From: Candidatus Manganitrophaceae bacterium
GTDB lineage: Bacteria; Nitrospirota; Nitrospiria; SBBL01; Manganitrophaceae
Reading direction: 5' to 3'
Assembly (NCBI GenBank): GCA_004297235.1
Contig: SCUR01000432.1
Span: 1-7,939, forward strand
DNA: 7,939 bases
Made by a program: the position numbers and the translations under genes. Position 1 is the stretch's first letter. The number at the start of each line of letters is the position of its first letter. A model generated the notes under the pieces. The model was not told the DNA's origin. It was given only the letters and a program-made list of their open reading frames with translations, and searched no databases. This document shows positions 1-5,786 of this stretch, piece by piece.

Positions 1-1
1 T

Positions 2-40
2 CGTATTCATCGCAGAACATTCCGCGGCGTTCTCGCATGA
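2..40 (+). CDS. rnhB: Ribonuclease HII, C-terminal end only (partial)
   Basis: Frame 2 is open from the window edge and ends at TGA 38-40, encoding RIHRRTFRGVLA and a stop. A His-Arg-Arg-(Ser/Thr)-Phe-x-x-Val ending is typical of bacterial RNase HII, which cleaves the RNA strand of RNA/DNA hybrids and removes misincorporated ribonucleotides. The call is supported by context: rnhB commonly lies directly upstream of yraN in many phyla. The stop overlaps the yraN start as ATGA (37-40), a usual sign of translational coupling. Only 12 residues are visible, so the identification rests on a short motif plus synteny; the catalytic part lies outside the window. Confidence 0.6.
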   Translation, partial: RIHRRTFRGVLA

Positions 41-405
41 CCGGGGCGGAAGGAGAGAAGATTGCGGCGGAATTTCTATCCAAACGGGGATATCGGATTC
101 TGGAGCGCAATTTCCGAACCGCCTTGGGAGAGATCGATCTGATTGCACAAGACGGAAAAGTATTGGTCTTTGTTGAAGTAAAAGCCCGCTCCGGAAATCG
201 CTTCGGCGTCCCGCAAGGGGCCGTCGATCTGAGGAAGCAGGCGAAGATGAATCGCGTGGCCCTCCTTTACTTGAGCCAGAAAAAGAGAGAAGATTGTCAA
301 TGCCGGTTTGATGTGATTGGAATCACCCAGAGTTCGAACGGCGCCGCCGCGGTCGAACATTTTAAAAATGCCTTCGAAGGACAAGAAACGGGAACAGGAT
401 GTTAA
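37..405 (+). CDS. yraN: YraN/UPF0102 family endonuclease-like protein
   Basis: This 122-residue protein has the layout of the UPF0102 (YraN) family, which has a Holliday-junction-resolvase-like PD-(D/E)XK fold and no firmly established cellular role. Visible hallmarks are an N-terminal GAEGE helix start (3-7), the RGYRILERNFR segment (17-27), GEIDLI (31-36) with Asp34, and VFVEVKAR (44-51) with Glu47 and Lys49. Asp34 with Glu47-x-Lys49 forms the expected nuclease-type metal site. Length matches the family (about 115-130 residues). The reading frame stays open to the window edge, but ATG 37 is preferred because it overlaps the upstream stop as ATGA and the family motif begins right after it. 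There is no clear ribosome binding site, consistent with coupling. The last 7 bases overlap the next gene. The family call is confident; nuclease activity is inferred. Confidence 0.9.
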   Translation: MTGAEGEKIAAEFLSKRGYRILERNFRTALGEIDLIAQDGKVLVFVEVKARSGNRFGVPQGAVDLRKQAKMNRVALLYLSQKKREDCQCRFDVIGITQSSNGAAAVEHFKNAFEGQETGTGC

Positions 406-821
406 GCGGGATCAATACGGATATCCAATTCAAGGGCGAAGTGTATCACGTTCAGACGGAGGATGGAGGAGTCGACAACCCGATCATTACCACGCTGCTC
501 TTTAAAGGAGGAGCGATCTTCTCGTCTAAGAAAACGAGCTATGCCGAAATTCTTCAATCCGCTTCCTATCAGCAAGTCGTCCGAGAACTCATGAAAGAAC
601 AGCATAAGGGCATGGTCCGGGATCTGGCTTCCGGAAAATTCGACTCGGGCCCTTCCGCTCCGAAGGAAGTCTATCAAGACCGCCCGACTCAAGAGGTAAA
701 GGCGCCGCCTCCGCCTCCGCCTTCCACACCGACTCCTGCGCCACAGGGGGCCAATCGAAAGAAAAGCCTCGATGACCTTATTTTAGATTATCTTTCTGAA
801 AGAGAAAAAGGGGGCGATTGA
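399..821 (+). CDS. Conserved-looking protein of unknown function with proline-rich linker
   Basis: I do not recognise a named family. The 140-residue product has three visible parts. An N-terminal region (about 8-45) looks beta-rich, with FKGEVYHVQTEDGG and a Lys-Thr-Ser-Tyr turn. A helical segment follows (about 47-80: YAEIL, VVRELMKEQHKGMVRDL). A low-complexity linker has six consecutive prolines (103-108) and more at 111, 113 and 115. The C-terminal end is short and amphipathic (KKSLDDLILDYLSEREKG, 121-138). There is no signal peptide, membrane segment or cysteine motif, so it is probably cytoplasmic. It starts inside the yraN stop (ATGTTAA, 399-405) without a good ribosome binding site, implying translational coupling. 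A folded domain joined by a Pro linker to a short helix suggests an adaptor or tethered peptide, but that is speculation. That the gene is real is well supported by the overlap and sensible codon use. Confidence 0.8.
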   Translation: MLSGINTDIQFKGEVYHVQTEDGGVDNPIITTLLFKGGAIFSSKKTSYAEILQSASYQQVVRELMKEQHKGMVRDLASGKFDSGPSAPKEVYQDRPTQEVKAPPPPPPSTPTPAPQGANRKKSLDDLILDYLSEREKGGD

Positions 822-979
822 AACGACTCCTCGCATGACTCATTCGCTTCTTCGAGACGGCGCCGCTCTCTCCCGCGAGTGATGCCGCGGTAAACGGTGA
901 ATCGACACTCGCGCATTCTCCCACTCCTTGTTTCGTTTCGGTGTTTTTTCCATCAGAGCAGGTTTGATCAGGGTCAAAA
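822..979. other. Intergenic gap with weak inverted repeat before ftsE
   Basis: These 158 bases separate the rnhB-yraN group from the ftsE cluster. An 8-base inverted repeat, CGCGAGTG (874-881) and CACTCGCG (906-913), encloses a 24-base loop. No T-run follows directly; a short one lies about 30 bases later (944-949). I see no good sigma-70 promoter; TTGTTT near 928 has no convincing -10 partner. No tRNA or recognisable small RNA is visible. A promoter for the ftsE operon is expected here or upstream but cannot be pinned down. Confidence 0.4.
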
Positions 980-1648
980 ATGATTCAGATGTTCCATGTG
1001 TATAAATATTACGGGAAGGAACACATCGCCCTCGAGGACATCAATTTAAAAATTGAGAAGGGGGAATTCGTCTTCCTGGTCGGCTCCAGCGGGGCCGGAA
1101 AATCGACTCTGCTTAAATTGATCGTCGGTGAAGAAAGAGCGGAACAGGGACAAATCCTCATCGGCGGTAAAAATATTTCCCGCTTGAAGGAGACCCAAAT
1201 CCCCTTCGTCCGCCGCAATCTCGGGTTTGTATTTCAAGATTTCAAGCTCATTCAGCGGAAGACCGTTTTTGAGAACATCGCCCTCCCGCTCGAAATTGTC
1301 GGCGCTTCCGGCGGTGAGATCCGCAAACGGGTTCCGGAGGTCTTAAAAATGGTTCAGCTGGAACATCGCCGGGACAAATTCCCGCCGTTTCTCTCCGGAG
1401 GCGAGCAGCAACGGGTTGCGATTGCCCGCGCCCTGGTCAATCGACCTCCTTTATTGCTGGCGGATGAGCCGACGGGGAACCTGGACGAGCTGCTTTCGGC
1501 CGAGATCATGGAACTGCTCAAAAACATCCACATCAGCGGGACGACGGTCATCGTGGCAACGCACAATCAGCAACTGATGACCAAAATGGGGAGAAGAACG
1601 ATCGTTCTGCAAAATGGAAAAATCCTTTCGGACGGGACATCGGCATGA
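980..1648 (+). CDS. ftsE: Cell division ABC transporter ATP-binding protein FtsE
   Basis: FtsE is the cytoplasmic ATPase of the FtsEX complex, a type VII ABC system that transmits ATP hydrolysis across the membrane to control peptidoglycan hydrolases at the septum. All ABC motifs are intact in the 222 residues: Walker A GSSGAGKS (35-42), Q-loop Gln86 in VFQDF, signature LSGGEQQR (138-145), Walker B LLLADEP (158-164), D-loop NLDE (167-170) and switch His195 in ATHN. The MIQMFHVYKYY opening and GEFVFLVGSSGAGKST are characteristic of FtsE rather than of LolD or MacB nucleotide-binding domains. Length is normal for the family. ATG 980 has a weak AGGG (970-973) six bases upstream. The stop overlaps the ftsX start as ATGA (1645-1648), fixing its partner. 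It is the first gene of the division cluster. Confidence 0.97.
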   Translation: MIQMFHVYKYYGKEHIALEDINLKIEKGEFVFLVGSSGAGKSTLLKLIVGEERAEQGQILIGGKNISRLKETQIPFVRRNLGFVFQDFKLIQRKTVFENIALPLEIVGASGGEIRKRVPEVLKMVQLEHRRDKFPPFLSGGEQQRVAIARALVNRPPLLLADEPTGNLDELLSAEIMELLKNIHISGTTVIVATHNQQLMTKMGRRTIVLQNGKILSDGTSA

Positions 1649-2565
1649 GACAGATGATTTATTTTCTGAGGACCGCCGTCGAAAATCTGCAGATCAACCG
1701 GATCATGGCTTTTTTTTCTTTTCTCTCGCTCAGCCTCACACTGACCCTATTTGGTGTTTTTCTTCTTTTCTATTATAATGTGCAGAACCTCCTTCAGTCG
1801 ATGCAGGAGGACGTCCAGTTCAGCATCTATCTCGCGGACAGCGCATCGGAAGATGCCGTTCGGTCCATTCAGGAGAGATTGTCGGGCGATGATCGCATCT
1901 CCTCCGTCAAGTACATTTCCAAGGAGGAAGCGCTCACCATCTTTAAAAAGGAATTCCACGACGAATCGCTGTTGAGAAGCCTCGGAGGCAACCCGCTGCC
2001 GGCGTCGTTTGAAGTAAAAGTAAAAGCGGCTTATCAAGATCCGCAACAGCTTTCGGTCATGGTCGATCGATTCAGAAAGCTGCCGGGGATCGAGGAGATC
2101 CAATACGGATCGGAATGGCTCCAGAGTCTCGATACATTCGTAAAGCTTTTGAGAAAAATCGGTATCGGCGTCGGGGGGCTCTTGGCCGTCGCCGTCTTGA
2201 CCATTATCGCAAACACGGTGCGTCTGCACTTTTATAGTCGGAAGGACGAAATAGAAATTATGCGGTTGATCGGCGCCACACATGCCTTCATCAAAATACC
2301 CTTTTTTCTAGAAGGATCCTTGATGGGACTGATCAGCGGGGGAGTGTCGGTATTGATTCTCTTTGGAATCTTTCAACTGGCCCGGACGCACCTTCAAACG
2401 ATCGGGGGGATGATCGGAGGGTTCCTCAACCTCCTTTTTCTGCCGCCCCCTTTTCTGGTTGGAATTGCGGCGGGCGGAGGACTGCTGGGCGGAATCGCCG
2501 GTTTTATTTCCCTTTCGGCCCTACTCAAGGCGCACCTACCGACCGATGGCAAAAAGAGGAGTTAA
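1645..2565 (+). CDS. ftsX: Cell division protein FtsX (membrane subunit of FtsEX)
   Basis: This 306-residue inner-membrane protein matches the FtsX plan: a short cytoplasmic N-terminus, TM1 (about 21-46), a large periplasmic loop (about 47-170), TM2 (about 172-195), a cytoplasmic coupling segment, TM3 (about 222-246), a small second periplasmic loop, and TM4 (about 269-294). The NPLPASFEV stretch (116-124) in the periplasmic loop and TVRLHFYSRKDEIEIMRLIGA (191-211) after TM2 are typical FtsX signatures; the latter contacts FtsE. In known systems the periplasmic loop binds a coiled-coil hydrolase or activator, and the next gene encodes such a protein. The start overlaps the ftsE stop by ATGA, and the 3' end overlaps the downstream gene by 20 bases. 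No anomalies are seen. Confidence in family and role is high; the partner assignment is inferred from synteny. Confidence 0.96.
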   Translation: MRQMIYFLRTAVENLQINRIMAFFSFLSLSLTLTLFGVFLLFYYNVQNLLQSMQEDVQFSIYLADSASEDAVRSIQERLSGDDRISSVKYISKEEALTIFKKEFHDESLLRSLGGNPLPASFEVKVKAAYQDPQQLSVMVDRFRKLPGIEEIQYGSEWLQSLDTFVKLLRKIGIGVGGLLAVAVLTIIANTVRLHFYSRKDEIEIMRLIGATHAFIKIPFFLEGSLMGLISGGVSVLILFGIFQLARTHLQTIGGMIGGFLNLLFLPPPFLVGIAAGGGLLGGIAGFISLSALLKAHLPTDGKKRS

Positions 2566-3742
2566 AGTTGGATTTTGTCTCATCATCTTTTCGGCGATGA
2601 TGATGTTTGAATCGACCTCGGCCGTGGGGGCCGAGAAGGCCGCGTCGCTCAACGAGAAGATTAGCCGTGAAAAGAAAGAGCTTGAAAAATTAAAAGAAGA
2701 AATAGAAGAAAAAAGAGATAAAAGCATTACGATTAAAAAAAAGGAAGGCTCCGTTCTCTCTCAGTTGGATGACATGGATCGCCGGCTTCGCGTTCTTCAA
2801 AAGGAAGCGGATCTGATCGAGTTGAAAGCACGGGAAAAAGATACGGAAATGGGCGATCTCTCCACCTCGATCACGGAGCTGAATGGAGATATTCGGGATA
2901 AAAGGGAGACCATTTCAAAACGGATTCGGACCATTTATCAGGAAAGACAGGCTGGCTCGCTGAAGATATTGTCGGCCGCTCGGGATTATCCCGATTTTAT
3001 GCGACGATTGCATTACCTAAAAACTATCGCGCGCAAAGAAGGGGAGATGCTCTCCCAGTTTAAAGCGAAGCAGACCGAATTAGAGGGAAAAAACCGCGAA
3101 CTGGGGATCGTGAAAGGACATCTTATTCAAGAAAAGGAAGCCTTGGCCCAGAAGTTGGTCGAGATTCGATCGGAGAAAAAAAAGAAAGACCGGCTTTTAA
3201 CACGCGTTCGCAATGAAAAGATCTTCTATGAGCGGGCCCTCGCCGAATTGGATGAATCCTCTCTGCAGCTTCAAATGATCATCAAGAAGCTGGAGGAAGA
3301 AAGAAAGCGGCAGCAGCAACCCTCTCCGGACAAATTTTCAAAGGAGAAGGGACGTCTGACATGGCCGGCCGACGGACAGATCGTCTCCTTATTCGGTCGG
3401 CAGAAACATCCTAAATTTGATACCTTTATCTATAAGAAGGGGATCGAAATAGAGCCGTCGAGAGGGGATGAGGTTCGATCCATTTATGACGGAACGACTA
3501 TTTTCGCGAATTGGTTTAAGGGATACGGGATGGTTATTATCGTCGATCACGGTGAAAACTATTATTCGATTTACGCCCATCTCGCGAAGCTGTTGGTTTC
3601 GGTCGGTGATCGCGTGAGAAAGAATATGCCGATCGGACAAATCGGGGAGACGGGACTCTCACAGGGCAGCAATCTTTATTTCGAAATTCGACACCAAGGG
3701 GAGCCGTTGGATCCGTTGGTCTGGCTCCAAAAGAAAAGATAA
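2546..3742 (+). CDS. envC: EnvC/NlpD-like coiled-coil protein with degenerate LytM (M23) domain
   Basis: From ATG 2546 this is 398 residues. The start inside ftsX is chosen because it gives a clear Sec signal peptide: basic KRGVK, hydrophobic VGFCLIIFSAMMMF, probable cleavage after VGA (residue 29). Starting further upstream would bury that signal. Residues about 33-265 are highly charged Lys/Glu heptad-like coiled coil. A LytM domain runs from about Trp273 to the end. Zinc-ligand positions of active M23 enzymes are altered: the HxGxD site reads KKGIE (Lys297, Glu301), and the HxH site before the FEIR strand reads NLY (Asn376, Tyr378). His335 and His345 (YAHL) remain. This matches the degenerate LytM of EnvC, which activates amidases when driven by FtsEX. 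I infer a non-catalytic hydrolase activator in the periplasm. The amidase partner is not in the window. The gene symbol follows the EnvC analogy; orthology is not proven. Confidence 0.88.
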   Translation: MAKRGVKVGFCLIIFSAMMMFESTSAVGAEKAASLNEKISREKKELEKLKEEIEEKRDKSITIKKKEGSVLSQLDDMDRRLRVLQKEADLIELKAREKDTEMGDLSTSITELNGDIRDKRETISKRIRTIYQERQAGSLKILSAARDYPDFMRRLHYLKTIARKEGEMLSQFKAKQTELEGKNRELGIVKGHLIQEKEALAQKLVEIRSEKKKKDRLLTRVRNEKIFYERALAELDESSLQLQMIIKKLEEERKRQQQPSPDKFSKEKGRLTWPADGQIVSLFGRQKHPKFDTFIYKKGIEIEPSRGDEVRSIYDGTTIFANWFKGYGMVIIVDHGENYYSIYAHLAKLLVSVGDRVRKNMPIGQIGETGLSQGSNLYFEIRHQGEPLDPLVWLQKKR

Positions 3743-3756
3743 CCGGATAACCGGTT
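3741..3756 (+). other. Short palindromic hairpin between envC-like gene and ctpA
   Basis: AACCGG (3741-3746), loop ATAA, CCGGTT (3751-3756) form a perfect 6-base-pair hairpin that begins within the TAA stop of the LytM gene and ends 9 bases before the ctpA ribosome binding site (AAGGAGG, 3766-3772). There is no T-run, so it is not an intrinsic terminator. It could affect mRNA stability or relative translation of ctpA, or be chance. Confidence 0.4.
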
Positions 3757-3780
3757 CTATACAGCAAGGAGGAATATTCA

Positions 3781-5139
3781 ATGACGCTCAGCAAACGGGC
3801 ACGGATCACTTTTCTCGTCATGATCATACTGGGATTCTTCAGTATGACCATTTTTGTAGAGAGGGATCTTGAAGGTAAGGTTTCGGCTGAAACCGACAGC
3901 TACGAAGATCTGAAGCTCTTCTCGGAGGTTCTCTCGAGTTTACAGAAAAACTATGTAGAGCCGACCAAGAGCAAAGAGTTGATCTACGGCGCCGTCAAGG
4001 GAATGTTGAATACCTTGGATGCCCACTCCGCATTTATGCCCCCGGAAGTGTACAAAGAAATGCAGGTGGATACGAAAGGGGAGTTCGGGGGATTGGGCCT
4101 GCAGATCGGCACCAAAGACAATAAGCTGGTCGTCATTGCCCCCATCGAGGGAACCCCGGCCGATACCGCGGGGATCAAACCGGGGGACGTCATTCTCAAA
4201 GTGGATGATCAGGTTCTGACGAAAGACACCAGCTTGATGGATGCCGTCAATAAAATGCGGGGAGAAAAGGGGAGCAAGGTCATGCTGACGATTCAGAGAG
4301 ACCAGGTTCCCAACCCGATGGTCTTCGAGCTCGTTCGCGACATCATCCGGATTCAGAGCGTTAAATCGAAAGTCCTCGAACCCGGCATCGGTTATATCCG
4401 GCTCACGCAATTTCAAGAACAGACCGCACGCGATCTGTCCAAATCGATCTCAAAGCTGCGTGAGAGCAATATTCATTCTCTCATTCTGGACCTTCGGAAC
4501 AACCCGGGCGGACTCTTGACCTCCGCCGTCGAGGTGACGGAACAATTCCTTGAAAGCGGCAAGCTGGTGGTCTTTATTAAAGGACGAGACGGCAAACGAG
4601 ACGAGTATCTGGCCAGCAATTCAGGCGCGTTAAAAGACATCCCTTTAATCGTTCTGGTCAATGAGGGAAGCGCTTCGGCATCCGAAATCGTCTCAGGGGC
4701 GCTGCAAGACTGGGGTCGGGCCGTGGTCGTCGGAACCCAGACCTTCGGGAAGGGCTCCGTTCAAACCATTCTGCCTCTCTCCGACGGTTCGGCGCTTCGC
4801 CTCACAACGGCGAAGTACTACACCCCCAAGGGACGCTCGATTCAAAATACCGGAATTGATCCCGATATCGTGGTCAAGCCGATTCTTCCGAAGGAGGCAA
4901 AAAATGCTCCGATTCTTCGGGAAAGAGATTTGGATCGACACCTAAAGAATGAAACAAGGCCCGATGCGGATAAGGTCGAAAAACCTAAGAACCCTTCTGA
5001 AGATACCACGGCGATGAGCGAGCCCCCCCAAGACAAAGAGGAGGATGTCCAGCTTCAAAAAGCCGTTGAACTTCTAAAAAGTTGGAGAATCTTCAAGGAT
5101 CTTCCGCCAAAACTGACGGCCCAACAAAGCGCAAGATAA
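3781..5139 (+). CDS. ctpA: Carboxy-terminal processing protease (peptidase S41, CtpA/Prc type)
   Basis: This 452-residue serine protease carries an N-terminal hydrophobic segment (about 9-26) that is either a signal anchor or a signal peptide cleaved near VSA (residue 36), placing it in the periplasm. Then come an N-terminal helical region, a PDZ domain (about 97-172, with GGLGLQI and GIKPGDVI) that recognises substrate C-termini, and the S41 catalytic domain. The Ser/Lys dyad is intact: Ser299 in GSASASE and Lys324 in FGKGS, 25 residues apart as in E. coli Prc (430/455), with Asp310 and Gln328 also present. The LRNNPGG strand (239-245) is typical. A charged, Pro/Asp/Glu-rich C-terminal tail (about 375-452) extends past the core. 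The ribosome binding site AAGGAGG (3766-3772) is strong. Its position 38 bases after the LytM gene suggests co-transcription; substrates could include envelope hydrolases, which is inference. Confidence 0.95.
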   Translation: MTLSKRARITFLVMIILGFFSMTIFVERDLEGKVSAETDSYEDLKLFSEVLSSLQKNYVEPTKSKELIYGAVKGMLNTLDAHSAFMPPEVYKEMQVDTKGEFGGLGLQIGTKDNKLVVIAPIEGTPADTAGIKPGDVILKVDDQVLTKDTSLMDAVNKMRGEKGSKVMLTIQRDQVPNPMVFELVRDIIRIQSVKSKVLEPGIGYIRLTQFQEQTARDLSKSISKLRESNIHSLILDLRNNPGGLLTSAVEVTEQFLESGKLVVFIKGRDGKRDEYLASNSGALKDIPLIVLVNEGSASASEIVSGALQDWGRAVVVGTQTFGKGSVQTILPLSDGSALRLTTAKYYTPKGRSIQNTGIDPDIVVKPILPKEAKNAPILRERDLDRHLKNETRPDADKVEKPKNPSEDTTAMSEPPQDKEEDVQLQKAVELLKSWRIFKDLPPKLTAQQSAR

Positions 5140-5167
5140 CCGTCGGGCTGAAACATTGAACACGCAT

Positions 5168-5209
5168 GCCCCGTCTAACCCCTCAGATTGCGGTGGGGTT
5201 GGACGGGGC
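5168..5209 (+). terminator. Long GC-rich hairpin closing the ftsE-ctpA operon
   Basis: GCCCCGTCTAACCCC (5168-5182) pairs with GGGGTTGGACGGGGC (5195-5209) over 15 base pairs, one of them a T-G wobble, around a 12-base loop. It begins 28 bases after the ctpA stop and lies ahead of the groES promoter, where a terminator is expected. The following bases (GAATACCCCTTCC) lack a T-run, so it is not a canonical intrinsic terminator. It may work with Rho, or act as a 3'-end stabiliser. Confidence 0.6.
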
Positions 5210-5333
5210 GAATACCCCTTCCGTCCTCTTGAGTTGAGATTCCATCAGCTTGATGTCCGGGAATCTTCAATCAGTGAAACAAAGTTCGGTCCTCCGATTT
5301 TCGAAATTTTCTCATGCAAATTTAAATTAGGAC

Positions 5334-5361
5334 TTGATTTTATCTGCTGAATTGTTATATA
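5334..5361 (+). promoter_or_regulatory. groESL promoter, sigma-70-like
   Basis: TTGATT (5334-5339) and TATATA (5356-5361) are separated by 16 bases; TATATC (5358-5363) with 18 is an alternative -10. The predicted start falls at about 5367-5369, on the first bases of the CIRCE operator, the usual arrangement for HrcA-repressed promoters. The sequence around and upstream is AT-rich, which may help polymerase contact. Confidence 0.65.
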
Positions 5362-5366
5362 TCTTA

Positions 5367-5393
5367 TTAGCACTCTCGATATGAGAGTGCTAA
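5367..5393 (+). promoter_or_regulatory. CIRCE operator (HrcA binding site)
   Basis: TTAGCACTC (5367-5375), nine bases, then GAGTGCTAA (5385-5393): an exact match to the CIRCE consensus in sequence and spacing. HrcA dimers bind this inverted repeat and repress chaperonin transcription; GroEL aids HrcA activity, giving feedback control. It lies 68 bases ahead of groES and would also form a hairpin at the 5' end of the transcript. hrcA itself is not in the window. Confidence 0.97.
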
Positions 5394-5461
5394 TAAAGTA
5401 ACTCTCCATTTCAAACACCTTGTAAATCCAGTTTAATTTCCAATTTTGAAGGAGGAAGCAA

Positions 5462-5746
5462 ATGGCACAGGCGACGAAATCTGCCGTCAAGTTCAAACCC
5501 CTTAAAGAAAGGGTTTTCGTTAGTTACACGGGCGAGCTTGAAAAAACTTCCGGCGGGCTATATATCCCGGATGCTGCCAAAGAGAAGCCCCAACGAGGAA
5601 AAGTAGAGGCGGTCGGCGGTGAAGTAAAGAGTGTTAAAGTCGGAGATACGATTCTCTTCGATAAGTACGCGGGGAGCAAAATTACGATTGATAATCAAGA
5701 ATATCTCATTTTAAAAGAAGAAGACATTCTCGGTATTCTCGAGTAA
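5462..5746 (+). CDS. groES: Co-chaperonin GroES (Hsp10)
   Basis: GroES forms the heptameric lid of the GroEL folding chamber in the cytoplasm. The 94-residue protein shows the family order: FKPLKERVFV (11-20), mobile loop about 22-37 (TGELEKTSGGLYIPD), AKEKPQRGKVEAVG (39-52), VKVGDTILFDKYAG (58-71) and the C-terminal EEDILGILE (86-94). The hydrophobic tripeptide of the mobile loop that docks on GroEL is Leu-Tyr-Ile (33-35) where E. coli has Ile-Val-Leu. The N-terminus is about ten residues longer than in many homologues (MAQATKSAVK). AAGGAGG (5449-5455) sits at ideal spacing. It is the first gene of the CIRCE-controlled operon, 40 bases ahead of groEL. Confidence 0.98.
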   Translation: MAQATKSAVKFKPLKERVFVSYTGELEKTSGGLYIPDAAKEKPQRGKVEAVGGEVKSVKVGDTILFDKYAGSKITIDNQEYLILKEEDILGILE

Positions 5747-5786
5747 CGAAAACCAGAAATTTTAACTGCTCAGAAGGAGGATATAG

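Noticed and set aside
963..978. Small hairpin TTTGA/TCAAA around the ftsE ribosome binding site
   Set aside because: Only five AT-rich base pairs; too weak to claim as a regulatory structure.
822..979. Possible tRNA or small RNA in the gap
   Set aside because: No acceptor/anticodon arm pattern or T-loop motif can be traced; only one weak inverted repeat is present.
1747..2283. 178-codon open frame on the - strand
   Set aside because: Antisense to ftsX, whose + strand reading has full family features; the product looks like shadow translation.
2459..2545. N-terminal extension of the EnvC-like protein
   Set aside because: It would overlap ftsX by more than 100 bases and place 29 polar residues ahead of a good Sec signal peptide.
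3940..4416. 158-codon open frame on the - strand
   Set aside because: Antisense to the PDZ region of the S41 protease; no motif or start signal.
5156..5350. 64-codon + strand frame between ctpA and groES
   Set aside because: It covers the terminal hairpin and the groESL -35 region, with no ribosome binding site or recognisable composition.
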